Shown here one piece after another: positions 1 through 8,023 of a stretch of DNA of 64,000 bases. Made by a program: the position numbers and the translations under genes. Source of the DNA: Acidimicrobiaceae bacterium (GTDB taxonomy: Bacteria; Actinomycetota; Acidimicrobiia; Acidimicrobiales; Ilumatobacteraceae); contig JADKGZ010000007.1 of assembly GCA_016722025.1 (NCBI GenBank), positions 138,926 through 202,925 on the forward strand, read 5' to 3'. Position 1 is the stretch's first letter. The number at the start of each line of letters is the position of its first letter. Under the pieces are notes generated by a model. It made no database searches, was not told the origin of the DNA, and worked only from the letters and a program-made list of their open reading frames with translations.

Positions 1-417
1 TGCCGGCATGTCGACGCCGACGGCGACGTACGGCTTGCCCTTGTAGTCGAAGCGCTGCTGGGCGCTCTGGCCCTGCGTGACCGCGGTGCGGAGCTCGAGC
101 GGGAAGGCCTCCACCGGGTAGTTCACGTTGGGGACGAACGGTCGGCCGTCTCTGATCAGCAACGGGAACCCACCGGTCTCGGTGCGCAGGCTGAGGATCT
201 CGAATGCCTGATCGGCGAGCAACTGATCGCGAACCGTCTTCGCATTGGCGTACGCCTGTGCTTGTGCCGTCTGTTGCCGCTGGTCGATGAGAAACGAGCG
301 AGCGACCGCGAACGTCACCACCGCCAGACCCAGGCTGGCCACGAGGGCGTTGAGCGAGAAGAAGAGCGTGACGCGTGTGCGCAGTCGTAGCGTTCGGCGT
401 CGGCGGGGCTCGCTCAT
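1..417 (-). CDS. Sensor histidine kinase, N-terminal part (runs off the left edge)
   Basis: Only the first 139 codons are present. The start is an ATG whose complement is at 415-417. The protein opens with a short Arg-rich cytoplasmic stretch (residues 4-13), then one hydrophobic helix (about 16-40), then a soluble segment ending at the window edge. This layout (basic anchor, TM helix, extracytoplasmic sensor) is typical of membrane sensor kinases. No HAMP, HisKA or ATPase domain is in view, so the call is inferred from layout and from the STAS and response-regulator genes nearby. It could be another single-anchor sensor such as a diguanylate cyclase. It lies downstream of the STAS gene on the same strand, separated by a strong hairpin. 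Confidence 0.55.
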   Translation of the reverse strand, partial: MSEPRRRRTLRLRTRVTLFFSLNALVASLGLAVVTFAVARSFLIDQRQQTAQAQAYANAKTVRDQLLADQAFEILSLRTETGGFPLLIRDGRPFVPNVNYPVEAFPLELRTAVTQGQSAQQRFDYKGKPYVAVGVDMPA

Positions 418-435
418 CGCCACCAGTGTGGCGCA

Positions 436-467
436 TCGGCGGACGCGCACGCGAGCGCGTCCGCCGA
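436..467 (-). terminator. Perfect 13-bp hairpin between STAS and kinase genes
   Basis: Positions 436-448 are exactly complementary to 455-467 around a 6-nt loop (acgcga). The stem is almost pure GC and there is no T tract. It sits in the 60-bp gap between the STAS stop and the kinase start, both on the minus strand. It could terminate or attenuate STAS transcription; its function is inferred. Confidence 0.5.
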
Positions 468-477
468 CGGCGATGGT

Positions 478-834
478 TCAGGCCGCGTAGCCCACCAGGG
501 GGAGGGCCTGTTCGTCGGCCTGCAGGACCGGCGCGAGCATGTCGAGGTCGCCCAGGATGAGCTCGGAGCGAAGGATGAGCTCGCTGCACACGAAGGCGAC
601 GCGGTGGCCGGCCGCAGCCGTGGCCCTGGCCAGCTCGCGCAACCCGCGCATGCCGGCTTCGGTGAGGACGGTGACCGCGCTGAGGTTGACCAGCAAGCCG
701 TAGGTGGGGGGCAGCGGGAGACAGGCGGCGGTGAGCGCTGCACCGTGGTCGGCCGTGGTGAGCGGGCCGCTGACCGAGACCGCGACGTGATGCCGCCGAA
801 GATCGGTGTGAGCGGTGAGAGCAGGTGCCAACAT
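478..834 (-). CDS. STAS-domain protein (anti-sigma-factor-antagonist-like)
   Basis: 118 aa. The sequence follows the STAS pattern: an N-terminal strand (HVAVSVSGPL, residues 16-25), a central strand (GLLVNLSAVTVLTEAGMRGL, about 46-65) corresponding to the family's DLSxVxxLDSSGL segment, and a following helix. The conserved Ser/Asp-Ser phosphorylation position is replaced by Thr-Glu (TEAG), so regulation by a serine kinase is uncertain. The start is the ATG at 834, preceded at 8 nt by GGAGG; longer readings upstream are low-complexity. By family, such proteins act in partner-switching with anti-sigma factors, but no RsbW-like partner is in view. It is flanked by a sensor kinase and a divergent response regulator. 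Confidence 0.65.
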   Translation of the reverse strand: MLAPALTAHTDLRRHHVAVSVSGPLTTADHGAALTAACLPLPPTYGLLVNLSAVTVLTEAGMRGLRELARATAAAGHRVAFVCSELILRSELILGDLDMLAPVLQADEQALPLVGYAA

Positions 835-900
835 GTCGCAAACCTCCAGAAGTGGTCGGTTTCGGCGAGGATTCGCCGGGTACGCTGCCCGCGAGTTCAC

Positions 901-949
901 CGCTGCCGGTGAGGCACCAGGGGGAGGAAGGTACCTCACCGGGGCAGCG
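901..949. promoter_or_regulatory. Long imperfect inverted repeat upstream of the response regulator
   Basis: Two 7-bp arms at 901-914 (cgctgcc + ggtgagg) pair with 934-949 (cctcacc, a GG bulge, ggcagcg) around a purine-rich loop. It lies in the 286-bp divergent region between the STAS gene and the regulator starting at 1121. A transcript hairpin or regulator site is possible. I see no matching known element. Confidence 0.35.
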
Positions 950-1120
950 TGAACAGGTGTCACTCTGGCAAACCTGTGTGACGGGACGACGCTGGCTGTG
1001 TGCGATTTCTGTAACGGAATCGCCATGCGCGCTCGTGTCCGGCGCGGCGCTGCCGGGCGCACGTCGGGGCAGGTGGCGTGCGGTGTCGAGCGCGGCAGCG
1101 GTTTCGGGCAGGATGGAGCC

Positions 1121-1807
1121 GTGATCTCTCTGCTGTTCATCGAGGACGACGACGCCATTCGTGTGGCGCTGACGCTGGCGCTGGAGGATGAAGGCTACGA
1201 AGTGCGCGAAGCGCCCGACGGCCGGGCCGGACTGGCCGCGTTCGCCGAGCGCGAACCGGATCTGGTGCTGCTCGATCTGCGCCTTCCCGACCTGTCGGGT
1301 TTCGAGGTGTGTCGTTCGTTGCGTGCCAACAGCATCGTGCCGATCATCATCGTCACCGCGCAGACCGACACCTACGACCTGGTCGCCGGACTGGAAGCCG
1401 GCGCCGACGACTACGTCACCAAGCCGGTGGTGCCCAAGGAGCTCGCCGCGCGGATCAGAGCGGCACTACGGCGTGTGCACCTGCACGAGTCCACCGCGTC
1501 GTCCACGTCGGTGAGCAGGTTCGGCGACATCGAGGTGCGGCGCGAGCAGGGCATCGTGCTGAAGAGCGGCCAGGAGCTGAACCTCACCAAGACCGAGTAC
1601 CGCCTGGTCTGCGAGTTCGCCGACCACGCCAACATGGTGCTGTCACGCGATCAGCTGCTCGAGCGCGTGTGGGGCTACGAGTACCTGGGCGACAGCCGGC
1701 TGGTCGACGCGCACGTCCGGCGCCTGCGAGTGAAGGTGGAGGACCAACCCGACGATCCCAAGCTGATCGTCACCGCGCGCGGCATCGGGTACCGCCTGCT
1801 CGCGTAG
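1121..1807 (+). CDS. OmpR/PhoB-family response regulator
   Basis: 228 aa. Receiver domain at residues 1-115: acidic pair EDDD near residue 7, phosphoacceptor Asp in LLDLRLPDLSG, Thr in IVTAQ, and Lys in DDYVTKPV. A winged-helix DNA-binding domain follows (about 130-228), with the signature LTKTEYRLV, the region around residues 180-190 (LLERVWGYEYLGDSRLVDAHVRRLR read as separate motifs RVWG and VDAHVRRLR) and a C-terminal GIGYRLLA. The start is GTG at 1121, chosen because the receiver begins there and GGATGGAG precedes it. No kinase follows in the same operon. The divergent kinase at the left edge is the nearest candidate partner. Confidence 0.9.
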   Translation: MISLLFIEDDDAIRVALTLALEDEGYEVREAPDGRAGLAAFAEREPDLVLLDLRLPDLSGFEVCRSLRANSIVPIIIVTAQTDTYDLVAGLEAGADDYVTKPVVPKELAARIRAALRRVHLHESTASSTSVSRFGDIEVRREQGIVLKSGQELNLTKTEYRLVCEFADHANMVLSRDQLLERVWGYEYLGDSRLVDAHVRRLRVKVEDQPDDPKLIVTARGIGYRLLA

Positions 1808-1820
1808 CGGCTGCGGCGTC

Positions 1821-3590
1821 CTACTGCCAGACGCGACTGCGCAAGTACTCGCCGAGGCCCTTGGCCTGTGCATCGAAGGCGGTGCTGCTGGCCACACCCT
1901 CGCCGAGCAGCCCGACGATGACGAAGTTGAGTGCCGTGATGTTGGGCAGCTCGTAGCGACGCACTTCCAGACCGGCGGCCTCGGGAAGCAACCGCTGCAC
2001 CGCCGTCGCAGTGAGGTGGTCGCGCAGCCATGCGTAGCCGGCGGCGTCGCGAGCCCAGATGCCGACGTTGGCGTTCCCGCCCTTGTCGCCGCTGCGGGCA
2101 GCGAAGTGCGCCCCCAGCGGCTCGCCGGGTTGCGGGCCGGCGGCCACGATCGAGGGAGCAGAAGGAGTCGGCTCGAACTGCGTGGGCGCCAGCCCGTCGT
2201 GGGTGCCACCCACACCGGGCCTGGGGACTGGTTGGCGCGTTCCGTCGGGCAGCACCACCACTTCCTGCACGTCGGTTGCAGCCACCAACGCCGGCCAGTA
2301 CACGCCGTACGACTGTGCCTCGCTGGGGCCACCGGTGGCGAAGAAGCCGGGATAGTTGGCCAGCGCCAGCTCGATGGCGGCGCCGCTGAAGGCCTTACCG
2401 GCCAGCCGCTCATCGCGGCTCTTGACGGTGACGTGCAGCCGGCCCGATGCCTGCTCCTGTGTGGGAGCATCACTGGGTGCCTCCACGAACCGCACGTCGA
2501 CTTCGTCGAAGCGGTCCTTGCCACCGACACGACGAAACAGCGCGTCGGTGAGCCATTGCGCCTTGCGCTGCTGATCCAGCCCGGTGAGCACGAACGACAT
2601 TCGGTTGCGGTAGCCGCCGTCGAGGTTGATGCACACCTTGGTGGTGAGCGGCGCGGGCTCGCCGACGGTGCCGCTGATGCGCACACGATCGTCGCCCGCC
2701 TGTTCGACCCGGATCGTGTCGAACCGGGCCACCACGTCGGGGTTTGCGTACGCGGGCGCCGCAATCTCGTAGAGCAGCTGAGCGGTGACCGTGCCGACGT
2801 TGACCACACCCCCGGTGCCTGCGTGCTTGGTGATGATCGACGAGCCATCGGCGGCGACTTCCGCAAGCGGGAAGCCGAGCGGCAACGTCGGGTCGGGGAT
2901 CTCCTCGAACCACGAGTAGTTGCCACCCGTGGCCTGCGTGCCGCACTCGATCACGTGGCCCGCCACGACGGCGCCGGCGAGCGCATCCCAGTCGTCCGTC
3001 GCCCAGCCGTGCCACCACGCTGCCGGGCCCACCACGAGCGCAGCGTCGGTGATGCGCCCGCACACCACCACATCCGCCCCCGCCGTCAACGCGGCAGCGA
3101 CGCCCCAGCCGCCGAGGTAGGCGTTGGCGGTGATCGGCACACCGGTGAGCGGCTCGCCCGTGTCGAGATGCGCCAGCTGTGGGCGGAGATCGTCGATGCG
3201 AGGCATCAGATCGTCGCCTTCCACGTGAGCGACCTTCACGTCGAGCCCCAACCGGGCCGCGACCTGGCGCACCTGGTCGGCACAGCCCTGCGGGTTGAGG
3301 CCGCCGGCGTTGGTGACCACCTTGATGCCACGCTCGAGGCAGGTGGCGAGCACCTGCTCCATCTGCCGGAGGAAGGTGCCCGCGTAGCCGAGCTCGGGAT
3401 TGCGGCTGCGCTGCTTGTGCAAGATCAGCATCGTCAGCTCCGCCAGCCAGTCGCCGGTGAGCACGTCGATCTCTCCGCCCTCCACCATCTCCTTGGCGGC
3501 GCTGAGCCGGTCGCCGAAGAACCCGCTGCAGTTCGCGATGCGCACCGCCCGACGCAGTTGGGGGAGTGCCTCGGTGGGGGGAGGGGTCAT
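1821..3590 (-). CDS. Acyclic terpene utilization AtuA-family protein (DUF1446 plus C-terminal small domain)
   Basis: 589 aa. The N-terminal two-thirds matches the AtuA/DUF1446 family: a start of the type RIANCSGFFGDRLSAAKEMV (residues 13-32), then DVLTGDWLAEL and VVTNAGGLNPQGCA. The last ~110 residues form the separate small domain often fused to it (LGAHFAARSGDKGGNANVGI). AtuA is required for citronellol/geraniol use in Pseudomonas, but its reaction is not established. The ATG at 3590 overlaps the preceding carboxylase stop by ATGA, so translation is probably coupled. It is the last gene of a four-gene operon with an enoyl-CoA hydratase and two acyl-CoA carboxylase subunits. Confidence 0.85.
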   Translation of the reverse strand: MTPPPTEALPQLRRAVRIANCSGFFGDRLSAAKEMVEGGEIDVLTGDWLAELTMLILHKQRSRNPELGYAGTFLRQMEQVLATCLERGIKVVTNAGGLNPQGCADQVRQVAARLGLDVKVAHVEGDDLMPRIDDLRPQLAHLDTGEPLTGVPITANAYLGGWGVAAALTAGADVVVCGRITDAALVVGPAAWWHGWATDDWDALAGAVVAGHVIECGTQATGGNYSWFEEIPDPTLPLGFPLAEVAADGSSIITKHAGTGGVVNVGTVTAQLLYEIAAPAYANPDVVARFDTIRVEQAGDDRVRISGTVGEPAPLTTKVCINLDGGYRNRMSFVLTGLDQQRKAQWLTDALFRRVGGKDRFDEVDVRFVEAPSDAPTQEQASGRLHVTVKSRDERLAGKAFSGAAIELALANYPGFFATGGPSEAQSYGVYWPALVAATDVQEVVVLPDGTRQPVPRPGVGGTHDGLAPTQFEPTPSAPSIVAAGPQPGEPLGAHFAARSGDKGGNANVGIWARDAAGYAWLRDHLTATAVQRLLPEAAGLEVRRYELPNITALNFVIVGLLGEGVASSTAFDAQAKGLGEYLRSRVWQ

Positions 3591-5508
3591 GCGGGGTCGA
3601 CCGTGAGCAGTGGCTGACCGCTGTCGAGCTGCTGGCCGGGCTGGATGTAGACCTCGCCGATGATGCCGGGGTGAGGCGACACGATCTGATGCTCCATCTT
3701 CATCGCCTCCATCGTCAGCAACGGTTGGCCGGCAACCACGGTGTCGCCGACGGCGACGAGCAGCGCGATCACGCGGCCGGGCATCGGGGCGACGGTGCTG
3801 CCCTCCCTGCCGGCCTCGTCGGGTGACGTGAAGCGAGGAGGGATCTGGAATCGTGTGACGCCGCCGCGCACGTACGCGATGTCGTCGTGCAACACGACCG
3901 GAGTGCGCTCGAGCGAGATCAGCGTGTCGTCGTCGAGCGCCAGTGGCTGGTCGTCGACCCACAGCTCCTGCAACCGGTCGGCCCGGTCGAACCGGTATCG
4001 CACGGTGTGCTCACCAACGGCCTGCACGTGCGACTGCGACGGGTTGTTGCGCCATCCGATCGGGAACCGATTGCCGTTCGAGCGGCGCTGCACGAGGGCC
4101 AGCGCCGCGGCAGCGACGTCGATCGGGCGGTGCGGCGGCGGCTCGCCGATCGGGGAGCCACCGTTGGCCTCGGCGCTGCGGTCGACGAGGCCGGTGTCGA
4201 TGCCCGGGCCGCCCGGCGCATCGAAGTCGGCTACCCACGACAGCAGTTCGAGCAGCAGGTCGCGGTTGGTGACCGGCCCGATGAGCTCGGCACCGCGCAG
4301 CGCCGCAGTCAACCGGCGCACGGCCTCGGCGCGGGTGGCGCCATGGGCGATGACCTTCGCGATCATGCTGTCGTAGTACGGCGGTACCTCGCTGCCGCTC
4401 TCGATCGCGCTGTCGACCCGCACACCCGGTATGTCGGGGAACCGGAACGTGTGGAACACACCCGAGCTGGGCAGGTAGCCGGAGTACGGGTCCTCGGCAC
4501 ACAGCCGCACCTCGATCGCATGACCCCGCAGGGGTACCTCCACCAGCAGCTCGGCGGGAATTGCGTGACCCTCGGCGATCGACAGCTGCAGTGCCACCAG
4601 GTCGACCCCGCACACGGCCTCGGTGACCGGGTGCTCGACCTGCAGCCGAGTGTTCATCTCCAGGAACCAGAAGTTGCTGTCGCCGTCGAGCAGGAACTCC
4701 ACGGTGCCCGCGCCCACGTAGCCGACCGCGCACGCGGCGGCAACGGCAGCACCTTCCATGCGCACGCGCAGATCGCCGTCGACGGCGGGGGAGGGGGCCT
4801 CCTCGAGCACTTTCTGATGGCGTCGTTGCAGCGTGCAGTCGCGTTCGTGCAGCGCGATCACGTTGCCGTGAGTGTCGGCCAAGACTTGGATCTCGACGTG
4901 GCGAGCGCGCTCGAGGTAGCGCTCGACGAACACGGTGTCGTCGCCGAACGCGGCCAGCGCCTCGCGCTGAGCCGAGGCGATGGCATCGGCAAGGCCGTCG
5001 TCGCTGCGCACGACGCGCATGCCACGGCCGCCGCCGCCTGCCGAGGCCTTCACCAACGCCGGTAGCCCGATCTCCGCCAGCGACTCGACGGTGTTATCGG
5101 GTGCCACGGGCACGCCGTGCGAACGCATCAGTCGCTTCGCCTCGATCTTCGAACCCATCGCGGCGATGGCCGCCGGGGGAGGGCCGATCCAGGTGAGCCC
5201 GGCATCGATGACCTGCTGTGCGAATGCGGCGTTCTCGGACAGGAACCCGTAGCCCGGGTGGACAGCAGCGCCGAAGCGCTGCGCCGCGGCGATGATGAGA
5301 TCGCCGCGCAGATAGGTGTCGGCGGACGATGTGCCCGGCAAGCGCACGGCAGCACCGGCCTCGCGCACGAAGGGGCGTGCTGGTCGGCGTCGCTGAACAC
5401 CGCAACCGTTGCGATCGCCTGCTCGCGGCACGTACGGAAGATGCGCCGGGAGATCTCACCGCGGTTGGCGACGAGGACGGTGTGGATTGCTCGCTGGGTC
5501 ATCGTCAT
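3587..5508 (-). CDS. Acyl-CoA carboxylase alpha subunit (biotin carboxylase + BCCP), frameshifted
   Basis: Reads as biotin carboxylase (N-terminal VLVANRGEISRRIFR; ATP-grasp GGGGRGMRVV; EMNTRLQVEHPVTE) followed by a linker and a C-terminal biotinyl domain with the attachment motif EAMKMEH near the end. It would carboxylate biotin and hand it to the beta subunit encoded immediately upstream. The start is ATG 5508, which overlaps the beta-subunit stop (TGATG). The frame breaks within a run of four G at 5372-5375: residues DADQHAP are in one frame and PFVREAGAAV in the next, and restoring one base rejoins them. Because the rest of the ~640-aa protein is intact, I treat this as probable consensus error. 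Substrate (propionyl-, methylcrotonyl- or geranyl-CoA) cannot be read from sequence. Confidence 0.9.
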
Positions 5509-7106
5509 CACATCCGGAACACGCCGTAGCCACGGGTGCCGTGGATGGCCTGGTTGTCGATGATGCTGAGGCACAGGCCGAGCACGGTGCGCGTGTCGCG
5601 CGGGTCGATGATGCCGTCGTCGTAGATCTTGCCGCTCATGAACATCGCCAGCGACTCGCGCTCGATCTGGTCCTCGATCATCGCGCGCATGGCGGCATCG
5701 GCCTCCTCATCGAACGGCTTGCCCATGCTCTCCGCCGATTGGCGACTGACGATGCTCATCACCCCGGCCAACTGCGCCGGGCCCATCACCGCGCTCTTCG
5801 CGTTGGGCCAGGCGAACAGGAAGCGTGGGCCGAACGCTCGCCCGCACATGCCGTAGTTGCCGGCGCCGTAGGAGGCGGCCATGTTGATGGTGAGGTGCGG
5901 CACGCTGCTGTTGCTGACGGCGTTGATCATCTTCGCGCCGTCCTTGATGATGCCGCGCTGCTCGAACTCCTTGCCAACCATGTAGCCGGTGGTGTTCTGC
6001 AGGAACACGAGCGGTGTGTCGACCTGGTTGGCCAACTGGATGAACTGCGCCGCCTTCTCGCTCTCCTCGCTGAACAGCACGCCGTGGTGGTTGGCCAGGA
6101 TGCCGATCGGGTAGCCGTGCAGTTCGGCGAAGCCGGTGACCAGCGATGTGCCGTAGAGCGGCTTGAACTCGTCGAAGTCGCTGTCGTCGACGACCCGGGC
6201 GATGACGTCGCGCGGGTCGAACGGCACCTTCGGGTCGGCGCTGGGGATGCCCAGCAACTGATCCGGGTCGTACCTCGGAGGGCGGCCGGCGCCGCGGGGC
6301 CCTGGGCCGCGCTTGCGGTGGTTGATGCGCTTGATGATCTGGCGACCCAACCGGATTGCGTCGAGCTCGTCGACCGCGAAGTAGTCGGCGAGGCCGCTGA
6401 TGCGGGCGTGCATCTCGGCGCCGCCGAGGCTCTCGTCGTCGCTGTCCTCACCGGTGGCCATCTTCACCAGCGGTGGCCCGCCGAGGAACACCTTCGAGCG
6501 CTCCTTGATCATCACGACGTAGTCGCTCATGCCGGGCACGTAGGCCCCGCCGGCGGTGGAGTTGCCGAACACGAGGGAGACCTGGGGGATGCCGGCGGCA
6601 CTGGCCTGCGTGATGTCGCGAAAGCCGCGGCCGCCGGGAATGAAGATCTCGCTCTGCGTCGGGAGGTCGGCACCGCCCGACTCGGTGAGGGAGATGGTGG
6701 GCAGACGGTTCTCGCTGATGATCTCGTTGGTGCGCAGGCTCTTCTTCAGCGTGTAGGGGTTGCTGGCACCTCCGCGCATGGTGGGGTCGCTGCCGGTGAT
6801 CATGCACTCGACACCTTCGACCACGCCGATGCCGGCCACGGTGCCCGCGCCGACCGGGAACTGGCTGCCCCACGCTGCCAGCGGCGACAGCTCGAGGAAC
6901 GGCGAGTCGGGATCGAGCAGCGCCTCGACGCGCTCGCGCACCAGCATCTTGCCGCGCTGACGATGGCGGGCGATGTACTTCTCGCCACCGCCGAGGTTGA
7001 CCAGGCGCAGCTGTTCGTCGTGGGCGGCCAGCTGCGCCTCCAGCGCGGATCGGTTGGCCTGGTAGGCCTCGTGAGCGGGATTGACGCGGTTCGGCAGGAT
7101 GGGCAC
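5508..7106 (-). CDS. Acyl-CoA carboxylase beta subunit (carboxyltransferase)
   Basis: 532 aa, the usual size for methylcrotonyl/geranyl/propionyl-CoA carboxyltransferases. It shows the crotonase-like two-lobe arrangement: VERVEALLDPDSPF near residue 60, SGGADLPTQ and FGNSTAGGAYVPGMSD in the N lobe, and FLQNTTGYMVGKEFE, AASYGAGNYGMCGRAF and FAWPNAKSAVMGP in the C lobe. It moves the carboxyl group from biotin to the acyl-CoA. The start is GTG at 7106, one base after the hydratase stop. Its stop TGA overlaps the alpha-subunit ATG. The GNYGMCGRAF and GYMVG motifs are closer to methylcrotonyl/geranyl-type subunits than to PccB/AccD; this is a family impression only. Confidence 0.92.
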   Translation of the reverse strand: MPILPNRVNPAHEAYQANRSALEAQLAAHDEQLRLVNLGGGEKYIARHRQRGKMLVRERVEALLDPDSPFLELSPLAAWGSQFPVGAGTVAGIGVVEGVECMITGSDPTMRGGASNPYTLKKSLRTNEIISENRLPTISLTESGGADLPTQSEIFIPGGRGFRDITQASAAGIPQVSLVFGNSTAGGAYVPGMSDYVVMIKERSKVFLGGPPLVKMATGEDSDDESLGGAEMHARISGLADYFAVDELDAIRLGRQIIKRINHRKRGPGPRGAGRPPRYDPDQLLGIPSADPKVPFDPRDVIARVVDDSDFDEFKPLYGTSLVTGFAELHGYPIGILANHHGVLFSEESEKAAQFIQLANQVDTPLVFLQNTTGYMVGKEFEQRGIIKDGAKMINAVSNSSVPHLTINMAASYGAGNYGMCGRAFGPRFLFAWPNAKSAVMGPAQLAGVMSIVSRQSAESMGKPFDEEADAAMRAMIEDQIERESLAMFMSGKIYDDGIIDPRDTRTVLGLCLSIIDNQAIHGTRGYGVFRM

Positions 7107-7107
7107 G

Positions 7108-7869
7108 TCAGACACCCCCTGGCGCTGTGGCCGCCCACGATGGTGCTCGCTTCTCGGCGAAGGCGCGCATGCCCTCGGCCGCTTCCCGGGAGCGGAAGAG
7201 GGACTCGCTGAGGATGGCCATCTCGGCATAGTCGCTCGACGGGTTTCGCAGGAGGCGCTTGCTGGCCGCAACAGCCTCGGGCGCCCCGGCGAGGATGCCG
7301 CGCACCAGCGTCGCGACGGTTGCCATCACGTCGTCGGTGACGTGGGTGATGAGCCCCATGTCCTTGGCGGTCGGCGCGTCGAACGCCTCGCCGGTGAGGA
7401 ACGGGGCGGCGAGCTTGCTCCAGCCGCAGCGAGCGAGGATGGGCACGCTGATGATGGCCGGGGCCACACCGATGCGCACCTCGGTGAAGGCGAACGTGAC
7501 CGTGCTGCGCACCACGATCAGATCGCACGCCGCCATCAGGCCAACACCGCCGGCTCGCACCGGGCCGTCGACAGCGGCGATGGTGACGGCGTTCATCGAG
7601 CCCAGTCGTGCCATCGCGTCGGCCATCGGGTTGCCCGCAGCCTGCGCGGCGTGCGTGCCCGACGCGCGCTCCTTCAGATCGGCACCCGAGCAGAACACCG
7701 GCGCGGTGTGGGTGAGCACCAGCGCCCGCACGTCGGGTTGCTCGGCCCGATCCAGTGCAGCGTTCAACTCGGTGACGAGCTGGCGCGACAGCGCGTTGCG
7801 ATTGCCGGGTGAGTCGAGCGTGATGGTGGCGACCCCGCCCTCGACGATGCAGTGAACCAGTTCCCCCAC
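7108..7869 (-). CDS. Enoyl-CoA hydratase/isomerase family protein
   Basis: 253 aa crotonase-fold protein. Motifs: ITLDSPGNRNALS (about 14-26), the oxyanion-hole CSGADLKE (about 60-67) and VDGPVRAGGVGLMAACDLIV (about 97-116). The family's first catalytic Glu position reads VRAGGVGL, so hydratase versus other activity is open. AtuE/LiuC-type hydratases sit with biotin-dependent carboxylases in terpenoid and leucine degradation, which fits the neighbours. The start GTG at 7869 is chosen because TACAGT lies exactly 7 nt upstream, the leaderless pattern seen throughout this window. A GTG at 7887 is the alternative. It is the first gene of the operon. Confidence 0.85.
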   Translation of the reverse strand: MGELVHCIVEGGVATITLDSPGNRNALSRQLVTELNAALDRAEQPDVRALVLTHTAPVFCSGADLKERASGTHAAQAAGNPMADAMARLGSMNAVTIAAVDGPVRAGGVGLMAACDLIVVRSTVTFAFTEVRIGVAPAIISVPILARCGWSKLAAPFLTGEAFDAPTAKDMGLITHVTDDVMATVATLVRGILAGAPEAVAASKRLLRNPSSDYAEMAILSESLFRSREAAEGMRAFAEKRAPSWAATAPGGV

Positions 7870-7876
7870 GCGGCCG

Positions 7877-7882
7877 ACTGTA
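7877..7882 (-). promoter_or_regulatory. Putative -10 (TACAGT) of the acyl-CoA carboxylase operon
   Basis: On the minus strand TACAGT is followed by 7 nt and the GTG start of the hydratase. No Shine-Dalgarno sequence is present, consistent with a leaderless mRNA. Confidence 0.45.
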
Positions 7883-7926
7883 GCCACGCCAGGCCCGCGC
7901 CTCCGCCTCGGCGATGCGTGTGGCGC

Positions 7927-7976
7927 CAACTGGGGCTCCCCGGAACCGTACGGAGCGTTCTGGGGCACCCCAGTTG
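7927..7976. repeat. Inverted repeat between dinG and the hydratase operon
   Basis: caactgggg at 7927-7935 pairs with ccccagttg at 7968-7976. Each arm also contains a small palindrome (ggggctcccc, ggggcacccc). It lies downstream of dinG and upstream of the hydratase promoter, so it may end dinG transcription. It has no T tract. Confidence 0.4.
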
Positions 7977-8023
7977 CGGCCACAACAATCCCGCGGCGGC
8001 CCGCGACATCCGCCGCAGCGGGT

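Noticed and set aside
5409..7211. 600-codon plus-strand frame opposite the carboxyltransferase
   Set aside because: Antisense shadow; the minus-strand gene is a clear carboxyltransferase.
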